A stretch of 64,000 nt of DNA from CAVVZJ01 sp963752755 (GTDB lineage: Bacteria; Planctomycetota; Planctomycetia; Isosphaerales; Isosphaeraceae): assembly GCA_963752755.1 (NCBI GenBank), contig CAVVZJ010000018.1:34402-98401 (forward strand), given 5' to 3'. How positions within the stretch are numbered: position 1 is the first letter of the stretch; each line of letters opens with the position of its first letter. The notes below the pieces were generated by a model. The model made no database searches. It was not told where the DNA came from and saw nothing but the letters and a program-made list of their open reading frames with translations. This document shows positions 10,607 through 21,925 of the stretch, piece by piece. Both the position numbers and the translations under genes were made by a program.

Positions 10607-13600
10607 ATGGAACGTCGCAACCGAAAGACAGGCAATATCCATCCGCGCCGGAGGCGGAGAACCGCGAGCTTCGACAACCTCGAGGCCCGACTGGCCCCGG
10701 CGGTCGGCTCGATCCAGGGGGCGCTCTGGAACGATTTGAACGCCGACAAGGTGCGCGACCCCGGCGAGCCGGCGCTGGCTGGGCGGACCGTCTACCTCGA
10801 CCTGGACCGCGACGGCCGGCTTGACGGCGGCGAGCCCTCCACAATGACAGCCGGCGACGGGTCGTATGCCTTCAACGGACTGCAGCCGGGGGCCTACCAC
10901 GTGTCGCAGGTGTTGCCCGACGGCTGGCAGCAGACCTCCCCCGGCGAGTTTCCGACCCGCGGCGTGCTGCTCCAGGAGGCCGTCGAGACGCACACGTTCG
11001 ACTTCCAGGAACTTGCCAGCTCGACCAGCTACGAGATGATGGCCTACCATCGGGACGGCTACACGATCGACAGCTCGGTCAACAACGGCATCTCGAAGTT
11101 CCGCGTGACCGGCTCGACCGACTCGGGGCGTTACGGCGGCTCCGCCGCGCTGAAGATCTCGTTCTGGCCGGCGTGGATCTCGCTGCGTCGCGACGACGGC
11201 GCCCCCTTCGACCTGTCGCAAATGGACCTGGCCGAGACCTGGTCGAGCGTCTACACACCCACGGTGATCTTCCACGGCACGAAGGCCGACGGCCGGGTCG
11301 TCCAGCAATCATTCACGCTCGATAACGTATTCAACAATACGAACGCATTCCAGACGTTCACGTTCAGCGGGTTCGACGACGTCGTCTCGGTGGACTGGTT
11401 CACCAACGACTCGTACAACGCCCACCAGTTCGACGACGTCCGGGTTGATGCCGGGGGGGGCCTCGGCGCCATTGGGATCGATCTGGGCTCGGCCGCGATG
11501 GCGACTCCTGATCTGACGATTACCGACTACGAGAACAACGAGGCCAACGGCGGCACGTATTCCCTTTCCGTCGACGTGCGACTGTCCTCGGCGAACACGC
11601 TTCCGGTGAATGTCTACTACGCCACGGCCGACGGCAACGCCACGGCCGGGCAGGACTACGAGGCGCAATCCGGGCGTCTCGTGTTCCAGCCGGGCGAGAC
11701 GACCAAGCGGATCACCGTCCGCACCACCCCCGACACCCGGCCCGAGCCCGACGAGACGATCCTCATCAACCTCTGGGGCGCGGTCAACGCCCGGATTGCC
11801 GACGATCAGGGGGTCATTACACTCCTCAACGACGACGGGCCGATCGCTCGCAACGACTCCTACGCGGCGGAGGACAACACGACGTTGACGGTCGCCGCGC
11901 CCGGCGTGCTGGCCAACGACGACAACGGCGGCACACGAACCGCCGTGCTCTGGGGCGACCCCGGTCACGGCGACGTGACGCTGAACGCCGACGGCTCGTT
12001 CGTCTATGTCCCGGACTCGGGCTACGTCGGCAATGACTCGTTCACCTATCGCCTGGAGATCGACGGGGTTCCTTCCAAACCGGCCACAGTGTCGATCACC
12101 GTCAACCAGGTCAACGACCCGCCGGTGGCGTTGGACGACAGTTATTCGACCACCCAGGACGGCACGCTGGTCGTGGGCGGCGTCGGGGTGCCGCCGGTGC
12201 TCCGCTACGGCTTCGACGAGGTGACCGGCGGCACCGTTGCCGCCCAGGACACCGGCACGACTCCCGCGGCCCCCGGTACGCTGGTCGGCCAGGCCACCCG
12301 CACCGCCAGCACCCCCGGCGGTGCAAGCTCAAGTGCCCTCGACCTGGGCCTCTCCGGCAAGAACTACGTGACGACGGGCACGGACACCGACAAGGTCGAC
12401 ACGCTCACGACCCTGACCCTCTCCGGCTGGATCAACCTGCGCCGCCCCGGCCGAGGGCGACGTGATCCTCAACGACACGCCCGCGACATCACCGATACCT
12501 CCGGCCGGCACCGGCGGCTGGACGTGGGGCATCCGCGCGCCGTTCAACAACTCCGATCCGCTGTCCGCGAGCAACTTCGCCCTGGCGTTCGGCATCTCGG
12601 AGTCGTTCGGGACCTACGTCAACACGACGAGCATCAGCTCTCAGGCGATCGACGCCGACGGGCAATGGGTCTTCGTTGCGATGACACGATCCGCCGGCAA
12701 CGTGATCACGTACTATCTCGGCGACGAGACGACGACGGTCGCGCAACTGGGTGGCCTGTCGATCCTGGACGATCCGATCAAGCAGAACTCCGCGCCTCTG
12801 GAAGTCGGCGGTACATCCGGCACGATCGATCACACCCTTCCCGCCTGGCTCGACGACCTGCGGGTGTATGACCAGGCCCTCACACCGGAACAGCTCGACC
12901 AGGTGCGGCGGGAGAACCTGTCAGCCAACGTGCTTGCTAACGACACGGATGCGGACGGCGACCCACTCTCCGCCGTCCTCGTCTCGGGCCCGTCGCACGG
13001 CACGCTCAGCCTCGGCTCCGGCGGAGGCTTCACCTACACGCCTACCCCGGGCTACACCGGCATCGACTCGTTCACGTACCGGGCCAGCGACGGCGCGGCC
13101 CAGTCGAACCTGGCCACGGTGAACATCACCGTCACTCCGTCCGGTTCCAGCGGCGCCCCGACCGCCACCGACGACACCTACACTCTCGAAGAAGACGCCC
13201 CCCTGACCGTCCCGACCCCTGGTGTACTGGCCAACGACAGCGACCCGCAGAACGATTCCCTGACAGCCGTTCTCGTCACCGATCCGTCGCACGGCACGCT
13301 CCGGCTCAACTCCAACGGTTCGTTCACCTACGTCCCGGACCTGAATTACAACGGCCCAGATCGCTTCACCTACAAGGCCAGCGACGGCACGAACGTCGGC
13401 AACACCGTGTCCGTAAGTTTGATGATCAACTCCTCGCCCGATGGTCCGACCGCCCAGGACGACACCTACATCGTCGCTGAGGGCACCACGCTGACCGTCC
13501 CGCAGGCGTCGGGCACTCCGGCGAGCGACCAGCAGAGCCTGCTGGGTGGCTACCAGTTCAACGCCGGGCTCAATATCGACTGGCAGCAACAGGTGGCTGC

Positions 13601-15890
13601 GGGGATGGGAGGCGTGCTGACGTCGATCGACATCTGGATCGGCCCGAACAGCACACCAGGGGCCTCGTTCGACTTCTATGTCAACCGTGGCCCGGCCTGG
13701 CAGTCCGACCTGGCCGACTACACCACTCGAGTCACGGTTGCCTCCGGGAGGATCGACCAGTGGGTGACGGTCGATCTGTCGTCGGGTCACTTCTTCCTGG
13801 AACCAGGGGAGACGTTCACCTTCGGCGCACGAAACGGTTCGGGCGGAAACGCATTCCTGATCGGCTCGTCGACCGATCACGTCGGCGATTCCTATCCCGG
13901 TGGTCAGCTCTGGCGTGATGGCGTGATCCAGCCCGGCTCGGGCAGTGACGGTTATGACCTGAAATTCCGCACGAGGATGGAAGCCTTGACGTTGCCGAGC
14001 CTACTGGCCAACGACACCGACCCCGAGGGCGACCCCCTCAGCGCACTCCTCGTGTCCCCGCCAGCACACGGCACGCTGATGCTGAATCCTGATGGGGGCT
14101 TCACCTACACACCGAACGCGTACTTCCATGGTTCCGACAACTTCACCTACAAGGCCAACGATGGCGCCATCGACTCCACCCCGGCCACGGTAAACATCAC
14201 CGTCGTCTCCGACGGCGTGCCGACCCCGCTTCAGATCGCCTCGTTCGACGCGATAGCGTCCGGTTTCACGGCCACCTTCGACCGACCTTTCGACCCATCC
14301 TCGCTGAACCTCTACGCGGCCGGTACACTTGGCCCAACCGATCTGACCGTCACCCGCGATGGCATCCCGGTCCGCGGCACCCTGGTCGTCGCCGCCGACA
14401 ATCAGGCCCTGACGTTCGTTGCCACTGGCGGGCCGCTGGCCCCCGGCGTCTATGGTGTGTCCCTCCGCACCGGGATCGACTCCTTTCACGCGGCCGATGA
14501 CGCGGCCCCGCTCGAAAGTTCAGCGACGTCACACACCTTCACCGTCGCCTCGTCCTCGGCCCGTGTTCTCCGTTTGCCCGACTTCGCCCGCGGCGCCGGC
14601 CAGGACGTCAACATCCCGCACCCCACTACCGGCATCCCTCTGCGGCTCAACGACGGCGACGGCCTCACCTCCCTGACGGCCACACTCGACTACGACCCGG
14701 CCCTGCTCACCATCAACGGCATCACGACCGATCTGCCAGGGGCCTCCGCGACCGTGGACACAAGCACGCCCGGACTCGCCCGGATCACCGTCACCACCCC
14801 GACCGCGTTGGCCGCTGGCCCCATCGAACTCGCCCGGCTCCTCGCGACGGTGCCCACCTCGGCCCCGTATGGGGCCAAGCAGGTCCTCGACCTCGGCGAC
14901 GTCGTCGTCAACGGCGGGACCATCGCCGCGGTCGCCGACGACGCGGTCCAGGTGGCCGCGTTCGCCGGTGACGTCGATGGCAGCACGACCATCAACTCGG
15001 TCGATTCGCTGTTCATCCTGCAATACGTCACCAACGTCCGGGACGGCTTCACCGCGTACCCGACGGCCGACCCGGCGATCCTCGGCGACGTCGACGGCGG
15101 CGGGTCGATCAACTCGGTCGATTCGCTGTTCATCCTGCAATACGTCACCAACGTCGATCCCGGCCTGAGCCGCGTGCCGCCGCGACCGTCGGGCCTTGCC
15201 CCCTTGTCGGGCGGCCCCGACCCGAAGCTGTCGCTGCCGCGCGACCTGTCCGCCGCTCCTGGCGACACATTGTCGGTGCCGTTGACGCTGGAGCAGACCG
15301 ACCCGACGACGATCGCGTTGACCAGTTTTGATCTGGTGATCGCCTTTGATCCGTCGGTCTTCACGGTGTCGGGGGCGCGTCTGGGCGGGTTGTCCGCGGG
15401 GTTCACGTTGTTGCCAGTGGTCATCGACGCAACGGCGGGAGTGGTTCGGATTCACGGCCTCCGGTCGACGCCCTTGTCGCTGGCCCCAGGGACGGTGGGG
15501 ACACTGGCGGAGCTGGAACTGGTGGTGCGGCCTGATGCCTGCTCCGGCGTCTCGTCTCTGAACCTCCTTGCGGTGACGTCGACGCCGCGAGGCCCGGTGT
15601 TCACGGGTCTCAATGGGGGCACCCTGAGTCTGGTCCCGGCACCGACCAACGCGGCAGACGACCCCATCGACGGCCGGGTCATGATCGGAGAGACGACACC
15701 TGTGGTGTCGCTGGCCGTCGGTCTACCACGACAAGGGCAGCATGCCGTTCGGAGTGATCGCCTGCGCGGCCGACTCGCCGACCGTCTCGTAACGCCGTGG
15801 GCCGAGGCGAGCCATCCGGTGTCGCTGTTCCGCGGGACGGCGTCGCGACGCCTCTCGGGGCGTGAATTCCTGCGCGATCGTCGGCCCTGA
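10607..15890 (+). CDS. Giant surface protein: SdrD_B-like, Calx-beta, cadherin-like, LamG, cohesin-like and dockerin modules (frame break near 12447)
   Basis: About 1760 residues. ATG at 10607 with SD GGAAGGA; the N-terminus is very basic with FDNLEARLAPAVG, a LEPR-XLL-like export motif. Order: SdrD_B-like prealbumin fold (about 35-125), unassigned beta domain (about 130-290), Calx-beta (about 300-410), then four cadherin-like domains of the VLANDxD-DxLTAVLV type. The second holds a LamG domain (about 530-765) and the fourth an extra beta-sandwich (about 975-1125), each inserted just before the VLANDTD or LLANDTD strand. An Ig-like domain follows, then a cohesin-like domain (about 1320-1440), two dockerin repeats (GDVDGSTTINSVD; GDVDGGGSINSVD) and a second cohesin-like domain (about 1535-1660). 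Frame changes at about 12447 inside LamG (one extra or two missing bases). The last 60 residues look unlike a domain and may reflect another indel. Probably adhesion or a cell-surface scaffold. Confidence 0.8.
14991..15155 (+). repeat. Two identical 48-base copies encoding the dockerin repeats
   Basis: Bases 14991-15038 and 15108-15155 are identical, offset by 117 bases (39 codons). Each encodes a calcium-loop plus helix unit ending in LFILQYVTNV. Identity at every synonymous position points to recent duplication or gene conversion of the dockerin half. Confidence 0.85.
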
Positions 15891-16048
15891 TCGCCGGCCC
15901 TCGCGCGCAGATCGAGGTCACGTTCCACCCGCTGCGTGCGTCGAGCCGAACCGTTGAATCGGCGGACCGCGGTCTTGCGCTCGCGACCGGCCTCGACGAG
16001 GTGGATCATCGCGAACTCAGGAGCAACCACGCGTCAGGTAGAGCAGGG

Positions 16049-16077
16049 GGGACGTGATCGTCCCGGTTTGGCCGGGA
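16049..16077. terminator. Terminator-like hairpins between convergent genes
   Basis: Two short overlapping stems lie between the convergent surface-protein and ATPase genes: GGGACG/CGTCCC (16049-16064) and TCCCGG/CCGGGA (16061-16077, loop TTTGG). The rest of the 229-base gap shows nothing. Confidence 0.3.
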
Positions 16078-16119
16078 ATTCCTGAATGGTGAGTTCGATG
16101 AGACCTGGCCTCTGAGGGC

Positions 16120-19100
16120 TCATCGCCTGGCTGTATCGTGGAGGGCGCTCAGTTCATGGAGGAAGACGACGTCGCCGGGAAGGTTCGCCCGGGCCAGCTC
16201 GACAAGGTGGCGGTGGTGGGTGAAGAGGAGCACCTGGGTCTTGCTCGAAAACTCGGCCAGAGATTGCAAGGCCGCCAGCGCGCACCGATCGTCGAAGTTC
16301 AGGAGGATGTCGTCAACGATGAACGGGATCGGCTCGTGGATCGCCAGCCAGGACTCGAGGCTCGCCAGTCGTAGGGCGAGATAGAGTTGGTCGTGGGAGC
16401 CATCGCTCATGCCCTCGACGCCGACGAGCCGGCCGTCGGGGCGAACGCCTTTCAGGACGGCGTGGCCCTCGCCATCGTCGTCGATCTGGAGGCGGGCGAA
16501 GGAACCGGCGGTCAGGTCAGCAAACAGCCTACTGGCCCGTTCCAGGACAGGGCCCTGCTGCTTCTCGCGATAGCTTTCGATCGCCTGTCTGAGCACGGAG
16601 GATGCCATCTTGAGCGTCGCGAACCGGGCCACGTCGGTTTGAAGCCGGGCGAGGACCGTTTGCGCCTTCTCGGACGCCTCCGCGGCGCGATCACTGCCGT
16701 TCATCCGTTCCAGCTCGCCGCGCTCCAGCCCGATCGTCTGGTTGGTCGCTTCCAGCTCTGTTTGCAGGTTCGTCAGCGCGCACTCAAGTTGATCAATCGC
16801 GAGGCCCAGGCTGTCGGCGTTCTCCCGTTGCACCGCGGCGGCGAAGTCCTCGGCGGTGGCGCCGGCCCCGGCCGCGAGCAACTGGTCGTCACACTGTCGG
16901 AGAGCATCCTCGACCCGCGCTCGCTCGATGGAGCGCCGTTCGACCTCCGGGACCTCCTCGGTCGTGGCACATCCCGCTTCCTGGCAGAGCCGATCGAGAC
17001 ACGTGTTGGCGTCGTCCCGGTGCGACTCCGCCGTTTGGAGTCGCTCGCGCTCGTGTTCCCGCTGCTGGATGAGCGTAGCGCGGCGGTCCTCGATCGATCG
17101 AGCGTCCTGGAGCCGTCGCGACAGAATACGTGCCCGGTGTTCCGGCGCCTGGTCGGGAAGGTTGGGATCGAGAAGGTCGGGAGCGACCCGGCGGCAAAGG
17201 TCGGCGACGATTTTGCCGAACTCCTCGGCATCGCGATCAATGCCGCGAACCCGGCTCTGAAACTCCCGGTGCTTGTCCATGGTCTCCCGCAAGTCCTGGA
17301 TCCCATTGAGGAAGACCTCGGCCTGTTCCGGCAGGGCGTCTGGCTCAAGGCCGATGCGGGCCATCTTCGGTGCCCAGTCGGAACGCCAGGCGGTTCGCTC
17401 GGCCTCGGCCGCCTGGAGGTCCTGCCGGTAGCGGCCCAGCTGAGACCGCGCATCGGCCCGCTTCCCTTCCAGCAGCCGGCGACGTTGGAGAACCTCATCG
17501 AAGCGAGTCACCACGGATTCGGCCCGTTCGAGGCCGTGGCCCAACGACGATCCGGACGGCAGGGTTGGCTCGCCCAGCTCGCCGAGAGCGCGATTCAGCG
17601 CCTTCAGGTTCTCGGTACGCGACCGTTCAATCTGTTCGAGTGACCGGCACGCCTCCCGGAATTTTTCCATGATCTGGACGACCTCGGCGCGACGTCGCAG
17701 CCAGGCCCTCAGTTCGGGCGGAGTGCGAACCGAGACGCCGAGCGGTTGGACAAGCTCGTTCCACTCGTCCTGGAGGGCGGTGAGACGGTCTTCGATCGCC
17801 TGAAGTTCGGCGGCACGCGTCGCGCGCGTGGCCTGGTGACGTTCGAGTTGCGACACCCACTCGGCCTTGCGCAACCCGGTCGGTCTCGCGTCGCAGACGA
17901 TCGGCTAGTGTGTCGGAATGGCGGATGCTGAGCTCGTAAGCTCCGGCCAGATGGCTTGTCGTAGGGTGTTCGGCGAGGAACTCATGGATCGTCACATCGT
18001 CGGCCACACCGTCGAGCCAGGCGGCCCGGACCAGTGCCCAACCGTCATCCCGTCGGCGTCGGACGGACTGGAGGTCCTCCTCGGAGGGGACGTCGTGCTC
18101 GTGCTCAAGGGCGCGTAACTGGTCCTCGAACTGACGAATGGAACCGTCCTCGGCCTCCAGGCGATCGCGGGCGGTGCCGCGTCGGCGTTCGAGCTTCTGA
18201 AACTCGGCCTCGAATCGGTCCAGGGTCGCATCGAGCGGAATGGCCAGGCGTTCCAGGTTCTCGGCGAGGCCCGACCATCCGGGTAACTGGCTTTGCACCG
18301 CGCCGATTCCCGATCAAGGCGATCGCGCGCCTCGTGGGCCTCGTCCCGTTGCGCGTCCAGGTCGCCGGCCTTTCGGGCCTCGCGGATCGCGTGCCGCAGG
18401 GCATCGAGGTCGGGCGCCGTGGCCAGGCCGGCCAGTTCTCGATCCCATTCGGCGATCTGTTCCTCATTCCGGTCGATCGATCGTCGGGCCTCGTCGAGCC
18501 GCATGCGGAGGTTCACGTCACGCTGCCCCAGGGCCCGGATGATCTGGGGCTCGTCGGCGCGAAGTCGAAGGGGCTCCGCTTCGATCAGCTCGCGCGGTTT
18601 GCCGAGGCGCTGGAGGATGTCGCGGGCCTGGTGCTCGCGTTCCGCCCGCCAACCATCGAGCCGCGGTCGATCGTCGAGGCCCTTCTCGACGGCCCCAAGT
18701 CGCTCCTGAATGGCTTCGATCTCGTCCTTCGCGTCGAGAACCTCTCGCGATGGCTCGAGGCCATCAAGCCGGGCGTCCAGGTCGTCAAGGACGGATCGGG
18801 CCTGGTCGATGAGCCGCTCGCTTTGCCGGCAGGTATCGTGAGCCGTGCGCCATTCGGCGCCGAAGGCCTCGCGAAGCCGAACGACATTCCCCAGGCGGCC
18901 CAGTTCCTCCCGGAGTTGCCGCCGCTTCGCGACGACCGGGATGGCGCCCGAATTCGCTCCAGCCGCGTTCGCTCCGCGCGGTTCCGCCGGATCGTTTCGG
19001 TCAGTTCCCGGGCACGTTCCTTGGCCGCGCGAAGGGCCTGATCGTGTTGTTGCCAGGTGTCGCTGGAGAGCTGTTGCGTCTTGAGCTCGTCCCGGGCGTC

Positions 19101-19673
19101 GCGCAGTTCAGTCAGGGCCTGATTGATCCTGGGAAGCTGGCCGCGAGCCCGGAACAGGGTATCGAGCCGTTCCTGGAGCAGCCCCTGGGCCTGTCGCAGG
19201 CCGGACAGACCAGTGCCTGCCGCGAACAGCAGCTCTCCGAGGTGCCCCTGCCCCGTGCGAATCTCTTCACCGGCACGGATCAACTCGGAATGGCTGATCC
19301 CGAAGAGAGACTCGAAGGTCTCCCGATCCACGCCCCCCAGGAACCGATCGAGCCGTTCGGCCGGTACAACGGTCGCATCGTCGGCGTCTCGAAGCGTGTT
19401 CTTGATCCCCTTGCGGCGCAGCGCCTCGAGCACATCGCCGTCACTGTGACGCAGGGTGCCGCCGACGCGCAGCTGGCCGTAGGGATGGACGAAATTATCG
19501 CCCGAGGTGTGCGGAAAACCGAACAGCAGGTACGACACCGCCCGCAACGCCGAGGTCTTGCCAGCCTCGTTCTCACCGTGAATCAGGTGCAACCCGTGAT
19601 TGCCGGCCGAGAGGTCGAGTTCGAGTTCGGTGAACGGCCCGACGGCTTTCAGGTTCAGACGGAGCAGTTTCAT
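16120..19673 (-). CDS. SMC/SbcC-like AAA ATPase, YhaN type (frame breaks near 18950, 18294 and 17880)
   Basis: About 1185-residue coiled-coil ATPase of the YhaN (COG4717)/SbcC class. The N-terminal ATPase half starts MKLLRLNLKAVGPFTE with Walker A HGENEAGKTS (about 32-41) and LFGISHSEL. The middle is long, charged, helical coiled coil. The C-terminal half carries the signature region MSDGSHDQLYLALRLA, Walker B PFIVDDILLNFDD and the H-loop LLFTHH. Three frame changes break the coil at about 18950, 18294 and 17880, yet each side continues perfect coiled-coil sequence. The ATG overlaps the stop of the nuclease gene by 4 bases, so the two are translationally coupled. Expected to form a complex with that nuclease and process DNA ends or hairpins in recombinational repair. 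The Mre11/Rad50 analogy is family knowledge; no activity can be shown from the sequence. Confidence 0.85.
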
Positions 19674-20941
19674 GGGGCCTTCGCGTGATCGGGGCGCAGG
19701 AGCACGTCGAGCAAAAGGGGCTGGACCTGATCGAGTGCGGTCCGCAGCCAGTCGAGGTCGTTCAATCGTGGGGCGTCCGGATCGAAGGCCAGTTCGGCGG
19801 GCAGGCGGCGCCTCAGGTCGTTCAGCTCCTCGCTCAGGGACGCGAGCACCTCGTCATCCGTCCGAAGGTGGTCGAGGACGTCCTGGAGTTCCTCGATCGG
19901 TCCTTCGGGGACGACGGCGACCCGCGCCGGGCGGGTCTGGAACTCGACCTTCTCGATCCAGAGCCGTTCCGGCCCCCGGTCCTGAACCAGGTTGCGAACC
20001 TCCGCGACGTAACGGTCGGTGTCGCCATGCAGGCGGTCGTGGAGCGAGGTCACGCCGTGGACGATCACCCGCGCGGCCTGGAGTCGTTCGGTGTCCGGCT
20101 CGTCGTGGAGGAGTTGATCGAGCACCTCGGCCACCCGGTCGAGCAACTCGGGCTCGGTGGTCAGGTCCGTGGCATCAACGCGGCCCCGCTCCCAGCGCAC
20201 CAGGTCGAGCCGTTGAAACTCCTGCTCGACGCCCCCGCCCGGCGAACAGCTTACCAGCAAGCAACCCTTCGCGCCGGCCTCGCGGATGTGGCGGCCTTGC
20301 GGGTTTCCCGGGAAGACGATCGGCGGGTCGGCACACGGGTTTCCCCTCGTGTGGATGTGGCCCAGGGCCCAGTAGTCGTAGCCTCGTGCCCGCAGGTCCT
20401 CCAGCGTGCAGGGGGCATAACGCTCGTGGCCTTCGAGGCCCGTCAGCCCCGTGTGAAGCAGCCCGATGTTCACGCAACCGGGCACGGCGGCGGGATAGGC
20501 TGTCGCCAGGTTCTCGGTCGTGGCCGCCTTCGCGAAGCTCTGGCCGTGGATCGCCACCCCGAGGTCATCGAGCACAACCGTCTGCGGCTTCTCGTGATCG
20601 AGCACATGGACGTTGTCGGGGAGGCGCAACGTCCGCGTCATCTTGTTCGCCGCGTCGTGATTACCGGCAATCACGAACGTCGGGATCGTGGCGTCTCTCA
20701 GGCGGCCGAGTTGCCCGGCGAGATAGAGCCCTGTGTTGTAGTCGCGCCAGTCGCCGTCGTAGAGGTCGCCGGCGATGAGAACGAAATCGACCCGGCGTTC
20801 CAGGGCCAGATCGATCAAACGCTCAAACGCCTTGCGAGTCGCGCCCCGGATTCGATCCACGGGCGCATTCTCGTAACGCTCCAGGCCCCGTAGCGGGCTG
20901 TCCAGGTGGATGTCGGCGGCATGCAGGAAGGTGATCGCCAC
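19670..20941 (-). CDS. SbcD/Mre11-like DNA repair exonuclease, YhaO type
   Basis: Metallophosphatase-family nuclease of 423 residues starting at a GTG (20941). All metal-binding motifs of the Mre11/SbcD fold are visible in order: FLHAADIHLDSPL, LIAGDLYDGDWRDYN, IAGNHDAANK, IGLLHTGLTG and ALGHIHTRG. The C-terminal 150 residues form the capping/helical part (ELNDLRRRLPAELAFD). It is the upstream gene of a two-gene operon with the YhaN-like ATPase (4-base overlap), which supports a working nuclease-ATPase complex. No frame break is seen. Distinguished from classical SbcD by size and by the YhaN-type partner. Confidence 0.88.
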   Translation of the reverse strand: MAITFLHAADIHLDSPLRGLERYENAPVDRIRGATRKAFERLIDLALERRVDFVLIAGDLYDGDWRDYNTGLYLAGQLGRLRDATIPTFVIAGNHDAANKMTRTLRLPDNVHVLDHEKPQTVVLDDLGVAIHGQSFAKAATTENLATAYPAAVPGCVNIGLLHTGLTGLEGHERYAPCTLEDLRARGYDYWALGHIHTRGNPCADPPIVFPGNPQGRHIREAGAKGCLLVSCSPGGGVEQEFQRLDLVRWERGRVDATDLTTEPELLDRVAEVLDQLLHDEPDTERLQAARVIVHGVTSLHDRLHGDTDRYVAEVRNLVQDRGPERLWIEKVEFQTRPARVAVVPEGPIEELQDVLDHLRTDDEVLASLSEELNDLRRRLPAELAFDPDAPRLNDLDWLRTALDQVQPLLLDVLLRPDHAKAP

Positions 20942-21103
20942 GAGGTTCGCCTTGCTGGGAAATCACCTGTTGGGTGCGCGGGTCGGGAATTGCCGTGGGA
21001 GCTTACAACGTACCGATAACTCATGCAATCTCGAAGGACGTCCCGATCGGCCGCGACCAGGATGTTGACGAACCAGGCAGCGGCAAGGACGGCAGGACAC
21101 GAT

Positions 21104-21889
21104 TCAGAAGGGTATCTTCAGTTGTTTGTGCACCTTTTCCACTGAGAACTTTTCCGGGTCGAACCGGCCACCGATCCACTCCTTCATGTCCTTGTGGGCC
21201 TCGTGCCTCGGGTTCTTGATGGCCTCCAGGAAGTCGGCATAGCCCCAGACGCCGCCCACGTCCTCGGGCGGACAGGCCCGCTCACCTTCCAGGCAGCGCG
21301 GATACCGCGTCTTCGGGTCGGCCGGCAATCGGGCCTCGAAGAGAACATCGTGCAGCCAGCCGTCTCCGAAGTCGTACTCGTACTCGAACCGGAACTGTCC
21401 CCTCTTCACGGGGAGGATGTCGCTCAGGCGGGTTGTGGTGGAATCCTCGTACTGGAGTTCCCCGAAGGTTCCCTCCGACAGCATGGGGACGCCGTAGAGC
21501 GTCCCACCAATCCTGAAGTGGTGCATGTGCGAGTTCGTCCAGCCCATCGCGATCTGGATGAACTCGTTGAGCCTATCCAGCGTGCAGTCGCTCACCTGGA
21601 TGCGTCGCCAGATCGGGGGCTGGGTGTCCAGGAGCGTGACCTTGAACTGATAGACCTTGGTGGGCGTGGGCCGTGCGTCGGGCTCCGACGTCTTGACCCA
21701 GACCCACTCCGTCTTGATCCCCAGCTCACCCCGGACCTTGTAGTACAGAGCGTTGCTGATCTCTCCGGGATGGCCTGCCTTGGCCCACCGCCGATTGATC
21801 TGCGGGTAATCGAGGTCCGGGTTCCTGCTCAGGGCTTTGCGGAGGAAATCGGATTTGGTTTCCGGCTTCGACGCCTTTTTCTTCGCCAT
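21104..21889 (-). CDS. Plasmid pRiA4b ORF-3 family protein
   Basis: 261-residue protein of the PF07929 (plasmid pRiA4b ORF-3-like) family. The N-terminal 75 residues are a basic, possibly DNA- or RNA-binding region (MAKKKASKPETKSDFLRKAL then YYKVRGELGIK). The family domain runs from about 80 to 255 with its hallmarks: QFKVTLLDTQPPIWRRIQV, the IQIAMGWTNSHMHHFRIGG stretch, FEYEYDFGDGWLHDVLFE and YPRCLEGERACPPEDVGG. Function of the family is unknown; it is often found on mobile DNA. It lies 36 bases downstream of the DUF6398-like gene in the same direction, so the two are probably one operon. Confidence 0.85.
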   Translation of the reverse strand: MAKKKASKPETKSDFLRKALSRNPDLDYPQINRRWAKAGHPGEISNALYYKVRGELGIKTEWVWVKTSEPDARPTPTKVYQFKVTLLDTQPPIWRRIQVSDCTLDRLNEFIQIAMGWTNSHMHHFRIGGTLYGVPMLSEGTFGELQYEDSTTTRLSDILPVKRGQFRFEYEYDFGDGWLHDVLFEARLPADPKTRYPRCLEGERACPPEDVGGVWGYADFLEAIKNPRHEAHKDMKEWIGGRFDPEKFSVEKVHKQLKIPF

Positions 21890-21925
21890 GAGCGTTCCCT
21901 TTCAGTTCCGGTCGCACGAGGTGCG

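Noticed and set aside
14991..15155. Repeated 48-base units as a possible CRISPR or other repeat array.
   Set aside because: Only two copies, in frame inside a gene, coding for dockerin units.
16387..17643. 418-codon + strand frame opposite the YhaN-like gene.
   Set aside because: Shadow of the coiled-coil ATPase, no domain content.
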